A stretch of 64,000 nt of DNA from Dyadobacter sp. CY261 (GCF_021440085.1 NZ_JAKCPW010000002.1:310001-374000); one strand, 5' to 3'. Counted from the stretch's first letter, positions 40,937 to 50,169 are shown. The notes: generated from the sequence alone by a model not told the origin. A program made the numbers and translations.

Positions 40937-41980
40937 TTATGCAAAATGGCTTTTCGAACTAACAACCTTGCCTTTGCCGTCGCCGGTGGTGATGGTGTAC
41001 GAAAATCCGGGCTGGACCGAATATGCGCCTACTTCGCCAAGCTTGTTGACGGCCAGAAATCCTACCTGAAATGTCTTTGCCCGCTCCGGATCACGCTTTA
41101 CAATCCTTTCTACGGCTTTTTTACAAGCTTCTTCGGGAGTCGAACCATTGCGCATAAATTCCACGACGAGGTGCGTTCCATTCACGCGGATCACTTCCTC
41201 GCCCTGGCCGGATGATGTCGCCGCTCCTATCTCATTGTCGACAAACAATCCCGCGCCAATAATAGGAGAGTCGCCTACGCGTCCGCGCATCTTAAAGCCC
41301 ATTCCGCTGGTGGTGCACATGCCCGACAGGTCACCTTTCGCGTCCAGTGCGAGGGTGCCCATGGTGTCGTGGTTGAAAGAACCATCGTCGAGGCGGGCCG
41401 GCGCAAATGGGCCGTGTCCTTTCGATTGCTTGTGTTCTATATTGATAACAGGCTTGTATTCGGCTTTTTTAAGCCATTTTTTATATTCTTTGTCCGCATC
41501 GGGCGAAAGCTTGTCCGATTCAAGTTTGAAGCCGTTCGCTAACGCAAACTGCTGTGCGCCTGCACCAACCAGAAATACGTGCGGCGTTTCTTCCATAATT
41601 TTGCGCGCTACCGAAACCGGGTGTTTGATCCTTTCAAGGAATGCTACGGCACCACAATTGGATTTTTCATCCATAATACACGCATCAAGCGTCACATGTC
41701 CGTCGCGGTCGGGGTTACCGCCCAGGCCGACGCAGCAGTTAATGTCATTTTCAATGGCAATCGCAGCTTGTTCGACTGCATCGAGTGCGCGCCCGCCTTT
41801 TTCCAGCACCGGCCATGCCGCCGCGTTGGAGATCTGGCCGCTGTCCCATGTCGAAACTACCACCGGCGTTCCGGCGACCGGCGTCCCGGCGACCGGCGCA
41901 CCTGCAAACAGTTGGTTTACTCGCGAAAAGGGGAGGGCGATGGCCGACAAACGCAAAAATGAACGTCGATTAGTGTTCAT
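40937..41980 (-). CDS. Glycosylasparaginase (N4-(beta-N-acetylglucosaminyl)-L-asparaginase)
   Basis: A 347-residue N-terminal-nucleophile hydrolase precursor. It should self-cleave before T206 in FNHDTMGTLALD; the freed Thr is the nucleophile. Substrate-binding signatures RGRVGDSPIIGAG and DNEIGAATSSGQGE follow. The enzyme splits the GlcNAc-Asn bond left after N-glycan trimming. The N-terminus has a twin-arginine motif (NRRSFLRLSAIALPF), suggesting folded Tat export. Residues 26-40 are three AGxPV pentapeptides. It lies 41 bp upstream of a fucosidase gene, so both are probably one transcript. Confidence 0.93.
   Translation of the reverse strand: MNTNRRSFLRLSAIALPFSRVNQLFAGAPVAGTPVAGTPVVVSTWDSGQISNAAAWPVLEKGGRALDAVEQAAIAIENDINCCVGLGGNPDRDGHVTLDACIMDEKSNCGAVAFLERIKHPVSVARKIMEETPHVFLVGAGAQQFALANGFKLESDKLSPDADKEYKKWLKKAEYKPVINIEHKQSKGHGPFAPARLDDGSFNHDTMGTLALDAKGDLSGMCTTSGMGFKMRGRVGDSPIIGAGLFVDNEIGAATSSGQGEEVIRVNGTHLVVEFMRNGSTPEEACKKAVERIVKRDPERAKTFQVGFLAVNKLGEVGAYSVQPGFSYTITTGDGKGKVVSSKSHFA
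41861..41905. repeat. 15-bp in-frame tandem repeat, three copies
   Basis: Three 15-bp units based on GACCGGCGTCCCGGC encode AGAPV-AGTPV-AGTPV just after the export signal of the glycosylasparaginase. This is the same unit length and protein position as the repeat in the GH2 gene. Confidence 0.85.
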
Positions 41981-42287
41981 GGTGTCTGGATTAGTGGTTT
42001 AGCGAATGGAAAATGATCTTTTGTAAAATTTTGAAAATACCTCCGGATATTATTTAAAATTTTTTCAAATATACGAACGACGGAATTTGTGATCAATGAA
42101 AATATGAAATTTCATACGATCTGTCTGTGGAAGTATCTATTTGAAATGTTTGTGCTGAGATAGGATGGACGTTGCGTCAAATTTGCCAAGTAGGACATTT
42201 AGTAAATTTTTCAAGGGAACAACAGGGGATTTCTGATTTAATGGCAACCTTTGGCTACTTGTTTCAGAAAAAAGAAGAACATACACA
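41981..42287. other. AT-rich divergent intergenic region
   Basis: This 307-bp gap separates the minus-strand glycosylasparaginase from the plus-strand glycosyltransferase-like gene. It contains a candidate promoter for the former (42066-42096). No clear promoter for the latter was seen, and no ORF or RNA gene was recognised. Confidence 0.5.
42066..42096 (-). promoter_or_regulatory. Candidate promoter of the glycosylasparaginase-fucosidase unit
   Basis: On the minus strand TTG (42094-42096) is followed after 20 bp by TATATTTG (42066-42073), fitting the Bacteroidota promoter consensus. The start codon is about 85 bp downstream. Confidence 0.5.
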
Positions 42288-43184
42288 ATGACGAACTCTC
42301 CAAAGGCTTGTGTCGATGTGGCGATCAACGCTTATGGCAAGCCTTACCAGACGGCGATGACATTGCTGACGCTGATGCAGCATTCGCACCAATGGATCAA
42401 TAAAATCTATTTCGTAGAAGAGGCCAAACAGCCGGAGCCGCCCAATTTTCAATTCATTTTTGATCATTTCGGGGACAAGATAGCATATTACAAGCCCAAC
42501 GTCTGGCTCTGGACCAATAATGTAAAATTCAATTTCCTGCTGAATTTCAAGCGTTACCGTCATGCGGTGCGCTATCAATATGCCTGGGAAAAATCCGATC
42601 AGAAATACCTGCTCGTTATTCATAATGATGTTTATTTCAAAGGCGACCTCGTTGGCGAATATGTAAACGGCATTGGTTCGGCATCCGGCATCGGGCGGAT
42701 CGGGCAATGCTGGGTTTGCCCGGCCTTGGAAGCCGGCTTGTGCGGCCCTGAAAAGTATACCGAATACAAACCCGGCTACAAAGAGCTGATGCAACTGGCT
42801 GCTGCGCATCCTCAGGCACGAACAGCCGAATATGAGCGTGTTGTGGATCGTGCAGCACCCTGGCCGTTACCGGAGTGTCGGCTGAACGAATATGTGGCGA
42901 TGATCGATCTGGAAAAAACGCGGAAAGACACCACGCCCCTTGGAAAAGGTACAGCATTCGGTGCTTACGACCGCCTGGATGTAGGCGTAAAGTGGTTTGC
43001 CGATATGAACAATATGGGTCATTCGTTCAAGCATTTCGATTACGACCCCTACGCCACGCATAGCTGGATCAGCTTGCAGAATGCGGGGCATAATGCGCTT
43101 TTTAATAAGGATTTGTATAGCTACGAAGAGTCGGTTGCCTTGCAGCAGCTTAAAGATGAATTTGGCATTTATCCCAAAAATTAA
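42288..43184 (+). CDS. Glycosyltransferase-like protein of unknown specificity
   Basis: A 298-residue soluble protein without a signal peptide. The N-terminus (ACVDVAINAYGKPYQTAMTLLTLMQHSHQW) has the strand-helix start seen in GT-A glycosyltransferases, and YLLVIHNDVYFKGDLVGEYV near 108-127 could hold the metal-binding acidic motif (NDVYFKGD). A CWVCP segment and a His-rich C-terminal region (HSFKHFDYDPYATHSWISLQ) are also notable. I do not recognise a named family. It lies 15 bp before an ABC ATPase gene in the same direction, so a role in making or exporting a surface glycan is possible. Confidence 0.5.
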   Translation: MTNSPKACVDVAINAYGKPYQTAMTLLTLMQHSHQWINKIYFVEEAKQPEPPNFQFIFDHFGDKIAYYKPNVWLWTNNVKFNFLLNFKRYRHAVRYQYAWEKSDQKYLLVIHNDVYFKGDLVGEYVNGIGSASGIGRIGQCWVCPALEAGLCGPEKYTEYKPGYKELMQLAAAHPQARTAEYERVVDRAAPWPLPECRLNEYVAMIDLEKTRKDTTPLGKGTAFGAYDRLDVGVKWFADMNNMGHSFKHFDYDPYATHSWISLQNAGHNALFNKDLYSYEESVALQQLKDEFGIYPKN

Positions 43185-43199
43185 CCCGCGAATCTGTCT

Positions 43200-43838
43200 A
43201 TGGTGTTGGAAATCAATCAGCTCAGGCAGCGATACGGTGAACGGGAAATCCTTGCGATTGAGTCATTTGCAATAGAAAAGGGTATTTACTGGATTCAGGG
43301 TGAAAACGGGGCAGGTAAATCGACGCTTTTCAGGACATTGGCTGGTATGCTGCCTTTTGAAGGAACTGTGAGGCTCAACGGGCGCTACGACCTGAAAAAG
43401 GATCCGGTAGATTATCGTTTGCGACTGAACCTCGGCGAGGCCGAACCGCTCTATCCCTCATTTCTGACGCCCGCGGATCTCATCGCATTTGTGGCAGAGG
43501 CGCAAAAGGCTTCGTATGAGCAAAGTAATATGCTCACCGAAGCATTCGGGATCAATTATCTTCAAAACCCGTTTGGCAGCTGTTCGAGCGGGATGGTCAA
43601 AAAGGTATCGTTGCTATTGGCATTTCTGGGTGATCCTTCGGTTATCATTCTCGATGAGCCGCTAATCACCATTGATCGCGAGGCGCGTAATGTGCTTTTT
43701 GAACTTGTCAAAGATTATCATCGCAATGGCGTCACATTTCTGTTGTCGTCGCACCAGCTTTTCGAGCAGGAGGGACTGCAGGTTTCTCAAAGTTTTCGGT
43801 TGAAGGACAAAACACTCATTGCGACTGAGATGCTATGA
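43200..43838 (+). CDS. ABC transporter ATP-binding protein
   Basis: A 212-residue ABC ATPase. Walker A is GENGAGKST (about 34-42), the signature is a degenerate SSGMVKKVSL, Walker B is VIILDEPLI, and the switch His lies in LLSSHQL. The size and the DEPLITIDREAR sequence are like small ATPases paired with integral membrane exporters (CcmA/heme-exporter-like or antibiotic ABC types). Its stop overlaps the start of the membrane protein gene by 4 bp. Cargo is unknown. Confidence 0.88.
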   Translation: MVLEINQLRQRYGEREILAIESFAIEKGIYWIQGENGAGKSTLFRTLAGMLPFEGTVRLNGRYDLKKDPVDYRLRLNLGEAEPLYPSFLTPADLIAFVAEAQKASYEQSNMLTEAFGINYLQNPFGSCSSGMVKKVSLLLAFLGDPSVIILDEPLITIDREARNVLFELVKDYHRNGVTFLLSSHQLFEQEGLQVSQSFRLKDKTLIATEML

Positions 43839-44905
43839 AAATGCTGCTGGTCTCCACCGTTTCAGCATTTTTCAGGCAACGTGCCGGTACGTTCCTTGTT
43901 TTGTTGGGCGTGCTTTTCGGCTTTTTGAGTGCCAATGAACACCATGCTTTTGCGGCGTTTTTCCTGACTGGGAGCTACGGTATGATTGCTCTTTTCGCGA
44001 TCTGGCTGGTTTACACGTTCCTATGCGCCCAGTTTCTCATCAATACCTGGAGACTGCCGGAGTATACATTCATTTTCCATGCCCGGACGTGGTCGTCGTT
44101 TACTCGTACGCGACGATTTGCGGTAATGGCACTCGGGTTTCTTCAACCGATACTGTATTATGGCATTTACTTGCTCATGATCTCCATTCAGGACAAGTTG
44201 CTGACCAGATTATGGCCTGTTATTCCCTTTTATATTGTCCTGGTAATGCTGCTTACCGCGATTGCTGAATGGCGGATCCGGAACCCCGTTTTATATGTAC
44301 CTGTCAAAACGAAAAGCATTATAAATTGGCCGTTCCGCCGCCCTGTGTCCTGGCTTTTCTGGTCCATGGAATGGCTTGTAAGAGAGCGGGGCATTACGTT
44401 GCTGGTAGGGAAGTTGGGTGCAATGCTCGTGGCTGCCGGAACGATGCTCTATTACAGCACGGGCGAATATGATATCAGAATGCCCGCTGTTGGCATGTCG
44501 CTCGCCTATTTGCTCAATCTCGGGCTTTCCTATGAGTTATACCAGTGGGAAGGTGAAGTATGGCTTTGGGGCAGGTCACTGCCAGTGCCTGCGCGGGTTC
44601 GTTGGGGCAGGGCGGTGGTGGCGCATATTATCCTGATACTTCCGGAGACACTTGTCGTCCTGCGCAGTGGCGCCCTCGGCTTTGCTGAGGTGGTGCAGTT
44701 GTTTGTTCTTGGCATCACCATTCTCATCGTTTCTCACCTCTATTACTACAAAAGGTCGGGATTGCCGGAAAATGCAATGCACGTGCTGCTATTTGGTTTT
44801 ATAGGACTTACTTTATTGATTTTGTATAAAATCCCAATCTTGCTCATAGCTTCTTTCGGAATACTTTTCTCCATGTACGTTTTTCCGAAATGGTGTAAAA
44901 TATAA
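43835..44905 (+). CDS. ABC transporter membrane protein (putative)
   Basis: A 356-residue protein with about ten hydrophobic segments (for example TFLVLLGVLFGFLSA and FLTGSYGMIALFAIWLVYTF). The coupled ATPase gene upstream makes it the likely permease subunit. I recognise no specific family motif. The stop codon overlaps the left arm of a strong terminator at 44900-44930. Confidence 0.75.
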   Translation: MKMLLVSTVSAFFRQRAGTFLVLLGVLFGFLSANEHHAFAAFFLTGSYGMIALFAIWLVYTFLCAQFLINTWRLPEYTFIFHARTWSSFTRTRRFAVMALGFLQPILYYGIYLLMISIQDKLLTRLWPVIPFYIVLVMLLTAIAEWRIRNPVLYVPVKTKSIINWPFRRPVSWLFWSMEWLVRERGITLLVGKLGAMLVAAGTMLYYSTGEYDIRMPAVGMSLAYLLNLGLSYELYQWEGEVWLWGRSLPVPARVRWGRAVVAHIILILPETLVVLRSGALGFAEVVQLFVLGITILIVSHLYYYKRSGLPENAMHVLLFGFIGLTLLILYKIPILLIASFGILFSMYVFPKWCKI

Positions 44906-44930
44906 AGCCGGAACCGGTCCGGCTTTATAT
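44900..44930. terminator. Bidirectional terminator, 12-bp perfect stem
   Basis: ATATAAAGCCGG (44900-44911) pairs exactly with 44919-44930 around a 7-nt loop. It lies between two convergent genes, and its AT-rich outer arms provide the terminal U-tract in both directions. Confidence 0.75.
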
Positions 44931-44936
44931 CAAAGA

Positions 44937-45647
44937 TTATTTCGGCGTAGTAGGTCGCACCTCAATCTTACTTGGTAGCGTTCGGGCTGGCATTTTGATC
45001 AAATCGGAAACGATCTGGCCGATATCTTCAGGTTGGATTTTCCAGGCGTCTTTATCCGAAGGTTCGTGGTTGTTGAATTCAGTTGCTACCGAACCAGGCA
45101 TGATCGTCGTTACTTTCACACCTGCATTGCGTACATCCAACATCATGGCTTGTGAAAAGCCTACCAGGCCGAATTTGCTGGCATTGTAAGCTGTACCATT
45201 GGCAAAAAAGTTGGTGCCTGCCAGGCTTGCAATGTTGATAAAATAACCTTTTGATTCTGTCAATGCGGCGATGGAAGCCTTTGCACTGAAAAATACGCCG
45301 GTAAGGTTAATATCGATCGTCTCTTGCCACAATTCGGCGCTCAATTCCTGAATAGGTGCGAAATGTCCCACGCCTGCATTGGCAATGAAATAGTCGAGCC
45401 TTCCCCATTTTTCTATCACGGTTTGGACTGCTTTTTCCTGGGAAGCCAGATTTCTCACATCGGAAGCTATGCCGACCGCGGAGCCGTCTCTGATTTGATT
45501 TAGAGCTTGCGCGGCCTCGTCGGCATTCTCCTGCGAACGACTGGTAATTGCCACGTAAATGCCGTCACGGATTAGCGCTTCGGCAATGCCGTACCCGATG
45601 CCTTTGGAACCTCCTGTGATCAGGGCTGTTTTTTTTGTTTCTGCCAT
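44937..45647 (-). CDS. SDR-family oxidoreductase
   Basis: A 236-residue classical short-chain dehydrogenase. The cofactor motif is TGGSKGIGYGIA (about 11-22), with NAG near 90 and the catalytic YNASKFG near 154-160. A serine in NIASLAGT precedes it. The substrate cannot be inferred; proteins like this are often annotated as generic 3-ketoacyl reductase-like. It is transcribed alone or with the downstream-terminated region; the YiaA gene lies 45 bp upstream. Confidence 0.9.
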   Translation of the reverse strand: MAETKKTALITGGSKGIGYGIAEALIRDGIYVAITSRSQENADEAAQALNQIRDGSAVGIASDVRNLASQEKAVQTVIEKWGRLDYFIANAGVGHFAPIQELSAELWQETIDINLTGVFFSAKASIAALTESKGYFINIASLAGTNFFANGTAYNASKFGLVGFSQAMMLDVRNAGVKVTTIMPGSVATEFNNHEPSDKDAWKIQPEDIGQIVSDLIKMPARTLPSKIEVRPTTPK

Positions 45648-45692
45648 TACCTGCTGGTTTATTTCAATTTTACTCGTAATGGGTTAACAGCA

Positions 45693-46127
45693 TCAATGAT
45701 CAGAAGGTTTGGAAAATGAGCTGCCGGTTTCGAAAATCTGCGAGTCGCGGGTGTTCTTCTGAACGGCAATAGCCCCGAAAATGCCCAGGAGAAAAGCGAA
45801 TGCATAGAATCCTTTTTCGCTCGGTAGTAATGTCGCATTCCAAAGTCCGACGATCAATAAAACAACGGCCAGGATGGTCGAAAACCAGCTGATACCGTAA
45901 TAAATAGCCGTAACCGGAATGCCTTCCAGACGGTCGCGGACGCTCTTTTGCACGGATACCGCGGCAAAGAGGCCGTACATTAGTACCGTAAAATAATATC
46001 CCTTTTCACTCAGCAGCATTTCCGACCGCCAGAGACCGATAATAAATCCGGCCATGCCGACGCCCAATGCGATCCAGGACGCAGCAATAAAGGCTCCTGA
46101 GGTTTTCTGGGCATTTGTAGTACTCAT
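45693..46127 (-). CDS. YiaA/YiaB-family inner membrane protein
   Basis: A 144-residue membrane protein with two copies of a two-helix unit: [20 protein letters not shown] followed by [23 protein letters not shown], and [20 protein letters not shown] followed by [24 protein letters not shown]. The paired EKGYYF/EKGFYAF and VQK(S/N)xRD motifs are the YiaAB domain. Function is unknown. It precedes the SDR gene by 45 bp in the same direction. Confidence 0.85.
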   Translation of the reverse strand: MSTTNAQKTSGAFIAASWIALGVGMAGFIIGLWRSEMLLSEKGYYFTVLMYGLFAAVSVQKSVRDRLEGIPVTAIYYGISWFSTILAVVLLIVGLWNATLLPSEKGFYAFAFLLGIFGAIAVQKNTRDSQIFETGSSFSKPSDH

Positions 46128-46209
46128 GATAGTGTTTGTTTAATGTTGGAGAAGGTACTTTTTACCTGAATATTACATCATTTTGTGATAAAGTACCATA
46201 CTCCGTTTA

Positions 46210-46241
46210 TTTGCCGGTCTCTCCCCAATATCCTATTTTTG
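46210..46241 (+). promoter_or_regulatory. Bacteroidota-type promoter of fabG
   Basis: TTTG (46210-46213) is followed after 20 bp by TATTTTTG (46234-46241), an excellent match to TTTG-N19/20-TAnnTTTG. The fabG start codon is 37 bp downstream. Confidence 0.65.
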
Positions 46242-46278
46242 CCGGCAGTATATATTTTGACAGATTCTAATCCTATTT

Positions 46279-47025
46279 ATGAAGTTAGTAGCAAATAAGG
46301 TTGCATTGGTAACAGGGGCTTCGCGGGGTATCGGCCGTTCGATTGCGTTGCGCCTGGCTCAGGAAGGTGCTGATGTCGCGTTTACATATTTGTCCAGCGT
46401 AGAAAAAGGCGAAGCTCTGGCAAAAGAACTGGAATCATTTGGTGTGAAAGCCAAAGGTTACCGTTCGGATGCTTCGGATTTCCAGGCGGCCGATCAACTC
46501 GTTATCGACGTGATCGCTGACTTTGGCAAGCTGGACGTGCTGATCAACAATGCCGGTGTGACCCGCGACGGGCTCCTGATGCGTATGAGCGAGGAGCAGT
46601 GGGACACGGTGGTCAACATCAATCTGAAATCGGTTTTTAACCTTACCAAAGCTGCTACGAAATCCATGATCCGTGCGAAAAGCGGGTCAATTATTAATAT
46701 TACATCGGTAGTGGGTATACGTGGAAATGCGGGGCAATCCAACTACGCTGCTTCCAAAGCCGGTATCATCGGGTTTACAAAATCTATTGCACTGGAATTG
46801 GGTTCAAGAAATATCCGTTCAAATGCCGTGGCACCCGGTTTTATCGAAACCGAAATGACCGACGCGGTGGATGCGAAGGCGGTGGAAGACTGGAAGCAGT
46901 CGATCCCGATGAAACGCGGCGGCCAGCCCGAGGAGGTGGCTGATGCCTGCGTGTTCCTTGCATCCGACATGTCGCGCTATATCACCGGCCAGGTAATCCA
47001 GGTCGACGGTGGTATGTTAACATAG
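46279..47025 (+). CDS. fabG: 3-oxoacyl-[acyl-carrier-protein] reductase
   Basis: A 248-residue short-chain dehydrogenase with every FabG hallmark: TGASRGIGRSIA near 12-23, NNAGVTRDGLLMRM near 89-102, INITSVVG with the catalytic Ser, YAASKAG with Tyr/Lys, and the C-terminal YITGQVIQVDGGM. It reduces beta-ketoacyl-ACP with NADPH in fatty-acid elongation. It is a single gene here, not next to acpP or fabF. Confidence 0.93.
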   Translation: MKLVANKVALVTGASRGIGRSIALRLAQEGADVAFTYLSSVEKGEALAKELESFGVKAKGYRSDASDFQAADQLVIDVIADFGKLDVLINNAGVTRDGLLMRMSEEQWDTVVNINLKSVFNLTKAATKSMIRAKSGSIINITSVVGIRGNAGQSNYAASKAGIIGFTKSIALELGSRNIRSNAVAPGFIETEMTDAVDAKAVEDWKQSIPMKRGGQPEEVADACVFLASDMSRYITGQVIQVDGGMLT

Positions 47026-47099
47026 CGTCTTTCTTCGTTAGTAAATAGCTGGCGGTTTCGTTGTATATTGTAACGTTGCCAGCTATTGAATCCCAACCC

Positions 47100-49172
47100 A
47101 TGCGGTCAGAACTCATATTCCAAACCCCTTACTGGTTCCTAATTTTCTGCGTGCTTGCAGGTGTGGCCTATGCCTGGCTGCTCTATCAGCCGCAACCGTC
47201 GTGGGGGAAAAAATTGAATTACGTGCTGGCGGCCGCGAGAGGGATTGTGGTTGCATTGATCTGCTTCCTTCTGCTGAGCCCGCTTGTTCGGCGCACGCAA
47301 AGCTCGGTGGATAAGGCCAAAATCGTCTTCGCGATCGACAACTCCGAATCGGTTGGCAAATATGGACAGGCAGCGATGGCGCAGGTGAATGCTGCTGTCC
47401 GTGATCTCAATGAATCCGGTTTTGAAATAAGTGTAGAAACACTGAATGGCTCTGAAACCAGCACTGACTCGTTTCAATTCAATCAAAACAAAACCGATCT
47501 GGCTGGCTTGCTTCAAACGGTGAGGGGCAATTTTGAAGGTAGAAACCTCACGGACGTCGTGCTACTGTCGGACGGGATCGTGAACCAGGGCGTATCGCCG
47601 GCCTATAATCGTTATCCGTTCAGGGTAAATTCATTAGCTGTGGGTGATTCGGTGCCTAAGCTGGACATCCGGGTCAAGGATGTGGTTAGTAACCGCATTG
47701 CCTATCTCGGCAACGAGTTCCCGATCCGGGCGGAAATAGCAGCGAATGGCTTGCAAGGCAAAAGCACCACGGTTACTTTGAAACAAAACGGCCGCGTGAT
47801 CCAGAGCCAACCCGTAGTGATCGATCGCGCCGATTACTTCAAAGCATTTGACTTCAAAACCTCTTCCGCACAAAAAGGCGTTCAGCATTACACGATTGAA
47901 CTCGGCGCGGTTTCCGGCGAAACGTCCGGCCGTAACAACCGGAAGGAGGTTTATATCGATATTATCGACGGCCGTCAAAAGATATTGGTGATGGCCCTTG
48001 CGCCACATCCCGACATTAAAAGTATCCGGAGCGTCATCGAAGCGAATGATAATTATGAGCTGGACATCAATATTTTGTCCATTGCCAATAACCCACCGCC
48101 GAGCGCCAAGCCTTACGACCTCGTGATCCTGCACCAAATTCCCAATGTGCTGGGGTTAGGCAATGCGCAGGTCCGGAAGTTTTTGGATGCCAAAACGCCG
48201 TTATTCTTTATTCTGGGCAATCAATCGGCGGTGCCGCTGGCAAGTTCGCTGAGCCGGTCATTGTTTATCAATGCGGCTGCTAACAACCAGGTCGATAAGG
48301 TAACTGCACGTTTTAATCCATCGTTTCAGCAACTTAATCTGGATGCCGAAAGCCTGAAACTGCTGGAAAGGTTGCCGCCATTGTCGGTTCCGTTTGGGGA
48401 GTATAATATTTCCGCGGGAACTGAAACGATCCTTTATCAAAAGGTCGGAACGCTGAATACGAGCAAACCTTTGCTGGTACTGAATACGAATGGCGATCAA
48501 AAAACGGCTGTTCTGGCGGGAGAGGGGATCTGGCAATGGAGGCAGGAGGAATTTGCACAAACCAGCAAACAGGAAGTTGTGGATAATCTTTTCCAGAAGC
48601 TGATCCAGTTACTTTCGGTCAAAGAAGACCGCCGTAAATTTCGGGTGTATACGATCAGCAATGAATTTGAAGCCGGTGAGCAGGTTTCGTTCCAGACCGA
48701 GATTTACAACGACATTTACGAGCCGATTTTCGGCCAGGAAGTGAAGCTGGAACTGGTCGACGAGAAGGGAAAACGCAAGCAATTTACCTACACACATACT
48801 AAAGAGACGCCTCGGTTTAACGTCAGTGGTATGGCAGAGGGTGTTTATCGGTACGCAGCCTCTACAATGTTGAAAGGCAAGCAGGAAAATGCTTCCGGTC
48901 AATTTGTGATCCGGAACGCGGACCTTGAATTGAGCAATACAACGGCGGATTTCGGAATGCTCCGCGATCTTTCAAGGCGGTCCGGCGGTACATTCATGAC
49001 GCCGACATCGCTACAACAATTTATTCAAAAACTAAAAAATGACCGCCCTGCGGACAGGCTGGATAGCACCGAGGATATGGTAGAGCTAATCTACATGAAA
49101 TGGCTGTTTTTCCTGCTGGTAATCCTGCTGGGCGCGGAATGGGGACTTAGAAAATACCATGGCGGTTATTGA
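47100..49172 (+). CDS. VWA-like membrane protein
   Basis: A 690-residue protein with two N-terminal transmembrane helices (YWFLIFCVLAGVAYAWLLY and GIVVALICFLLLSPLV). A von Willebrand A-like domain with a degenerate MIDAS (VFAIDNSESVG) follows, then beta domains, and a C-terminal helix (WLFFLLVILLGAEWGLRKY). This architecture resembles Bacteroidota BatA/BatB-like or glutamine-amidotransferase-like membrane proteins of unknown function. I chose the ATG at 47100; a TTG at 47061 would add 13 residues. The stop lies just before the signal-peptide start of the next gene, so the two are probably cotranscribed. Confidence 0.75.
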   Translation: MRSELIFQTPYWFLIFCVLAGVAYAWLLYQPQPSWGKKLNYVLAAARGIVVALICFLLLSPLVRRTQSSVDKAKIVFAIDNSESVGKYGQAAMAQVNAAVRDLNESGFEISVETLNGSETSTDSFQFNQNKTDLAGLLQTVRGNFEGRNLTDVVLLSDGIVNQGVSPAYNRYPFRVNSLAVGDSVPKLDIRVKDVVSNRIAYLGNEFPIRAEIAANGLQGKSTTVTLKQNGRVIQSQPVVIDRADYFKAFDFKTSSAQKGVQHYTIELGAVSGETSGRNNRKEVYIDIIDGRQKILVMALAPHPDIKSIRSVIEANDNYELDINILSIANNPPPSAKPYDLVILHQIPNVLGLGNAQVRKFLDAKTPLFFILGNQSAVPLASSLSRSLFINAAANNQVDKVTARFNPSFQQLNLDAESLKLLERLPPLSVPFGEYNISAGTETILYQKVGTLNTSKPLLVLNTNGDQKTAVLAGEGIWQWRQEEFAQTSKQEVVDNLFQKLIQLLSVKEDRRKFRVYTISNEFEAGEQVSFQTEIYNDIYEPIFGQEVKLELVDEKGKRKQFTYTHTKETPRFNVSGMAEGVYRYAASTMLKGKQENASGQFVIRNADLELSNTTADFGMLRDLSRRSGGTFMTPTSLQQFIQKLKNDRPADRLDSTEDMVELIYMKWLFFLLVILLGAEWGLRKYHGGY

Positions 49173-49194
49173 TGTCTGGTCCCGGTATGATCGA

Positions 49195-50118
49195 ATGCGT
49201 TTTACTCTTCATTATTTGCTGATTTGCCTGCTGGCTGGAAGCTTCCCACGCGCGAATGCCCAGGAAGCTGTTTCAACGGCAGATACACTTTCGCGAGATG
49301 CTATTCCCGCTACCAGACCGAATTACAAGATGCTCCGAGGGATTTTTGCGGCGCAGTCGGCTATATACCTCGGAAGCTTGTATGGGCTCAGTAAATCCTG
49401 GTATAAGAACCCATTAACCAAATTTACCATCGAAGACGATACGGGCGAGTGGTTACAAATGGACAAAATGGGGCACCTTTACACATCCTACCAAATCGCC
49501 CGCCATACCGCGGCCTTGTATAAAAAAACAGGGATTTCGAAACGGCAAATGCTTATTTATGGGGCTGTCTCGGGTGTGATTTTTCAAACACCCATCGAAA
49601 TACTCGACGGCTTTTCGCCCGATTACGGCTTTTCGCCGGGCGATATGATCGCGAACCTGAGTGGTTCTGCGTTATTCCTGGGTCAGGTGGCATTGTGGGA
49701 TGAGGTGCGTATACAACCTAAATTTTCATTTCATTACACCTCGCTGGCGCATGTGAGGCCCGCGTTGCTGGGCAGCAGTTGGTCGGAGCGTTGGCTGAAA
49801 GATTATAACGGGCAGACCTATTGGTTTTCCGCAAGCCCGAAATCATTTTTTAAAGGCGCTAAATGGCCTGGATGGCTATGCATTTCAGTAGGTTATGGTA
49901 TTCAAAACATGGTATCGGCCGAGCCGAATAAAAGCATTGAAATGGGTTACCAGCCTTACAGGCAGTATTATTTGTCGCTGGATATCGATTTTACGAAGAT
50001 CAAAACCAGAAATAAGTTTGTTAAGACGCTAGGTTTCCTGGTTAATTCCCTGAAAATTCCGGCACCCGCATTGCAGATCAGCAAGCATGGAGTGGATTTT
50101 AAGCCATTCTATTTTTAA
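49195..50118 (+). CDS. DUF2279 (YfiM-like) exported protein
   Basis: A 307-residue protein with a signal peptide (MRFTLHYLLICLLAGSFPRANA). The central region DKMGHLYTSYQIARHTAALY, followed by GISKRQMLIYGAVSGVIFQT and DGFSPDYGFSPGDMIANLSG, is the DUF2279 signature. Function is unknown; it is probably periplasmic or outer-membrane linked. I chose the ATG at 49195 because it starts the signal peptide; an ATG at 49159 would overlap the previous gene and add 12 residues. Confidence 0.78.
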   Translation: MRFTLHYLLICLLAGSFPRANAQEAVSTADTLSRDAIPATRPNYKMLRGIFAAQSAIYLGSLYGLSKSWYKNPLTKFTIEDDTGEWLQMDKMGHLYTSYQIARHTAALYKKTGISKRQMLIYGAVSGVIFQTPIEILDGFSPDYGFSPGDMIANLSGSALFLGQVALWDEVRIQPKFSFHYTSLAHVRPALLGSSWSERWLKDYNGQTYWFSASPKSFFKGAKWPGWLCISVGYGIQNMVSAEPNKSIEMGYQPYRQYYLSLDIDFTKIKTRNKFVKTLGFLVNSLKIPAPALQISKHGVDFKPFYF

Positions 50119-50169
50119 TATATTTTGTCTGAACTGAAATCGTTCAGAAGTTAGATGCAATAATTTGAT

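Noticed and set aside
41148..42002. 284-codon plus-strand ORF
   Set aside because: Antisense to the glycosylasparaginase; Ser/Pro-rich shadow translation.
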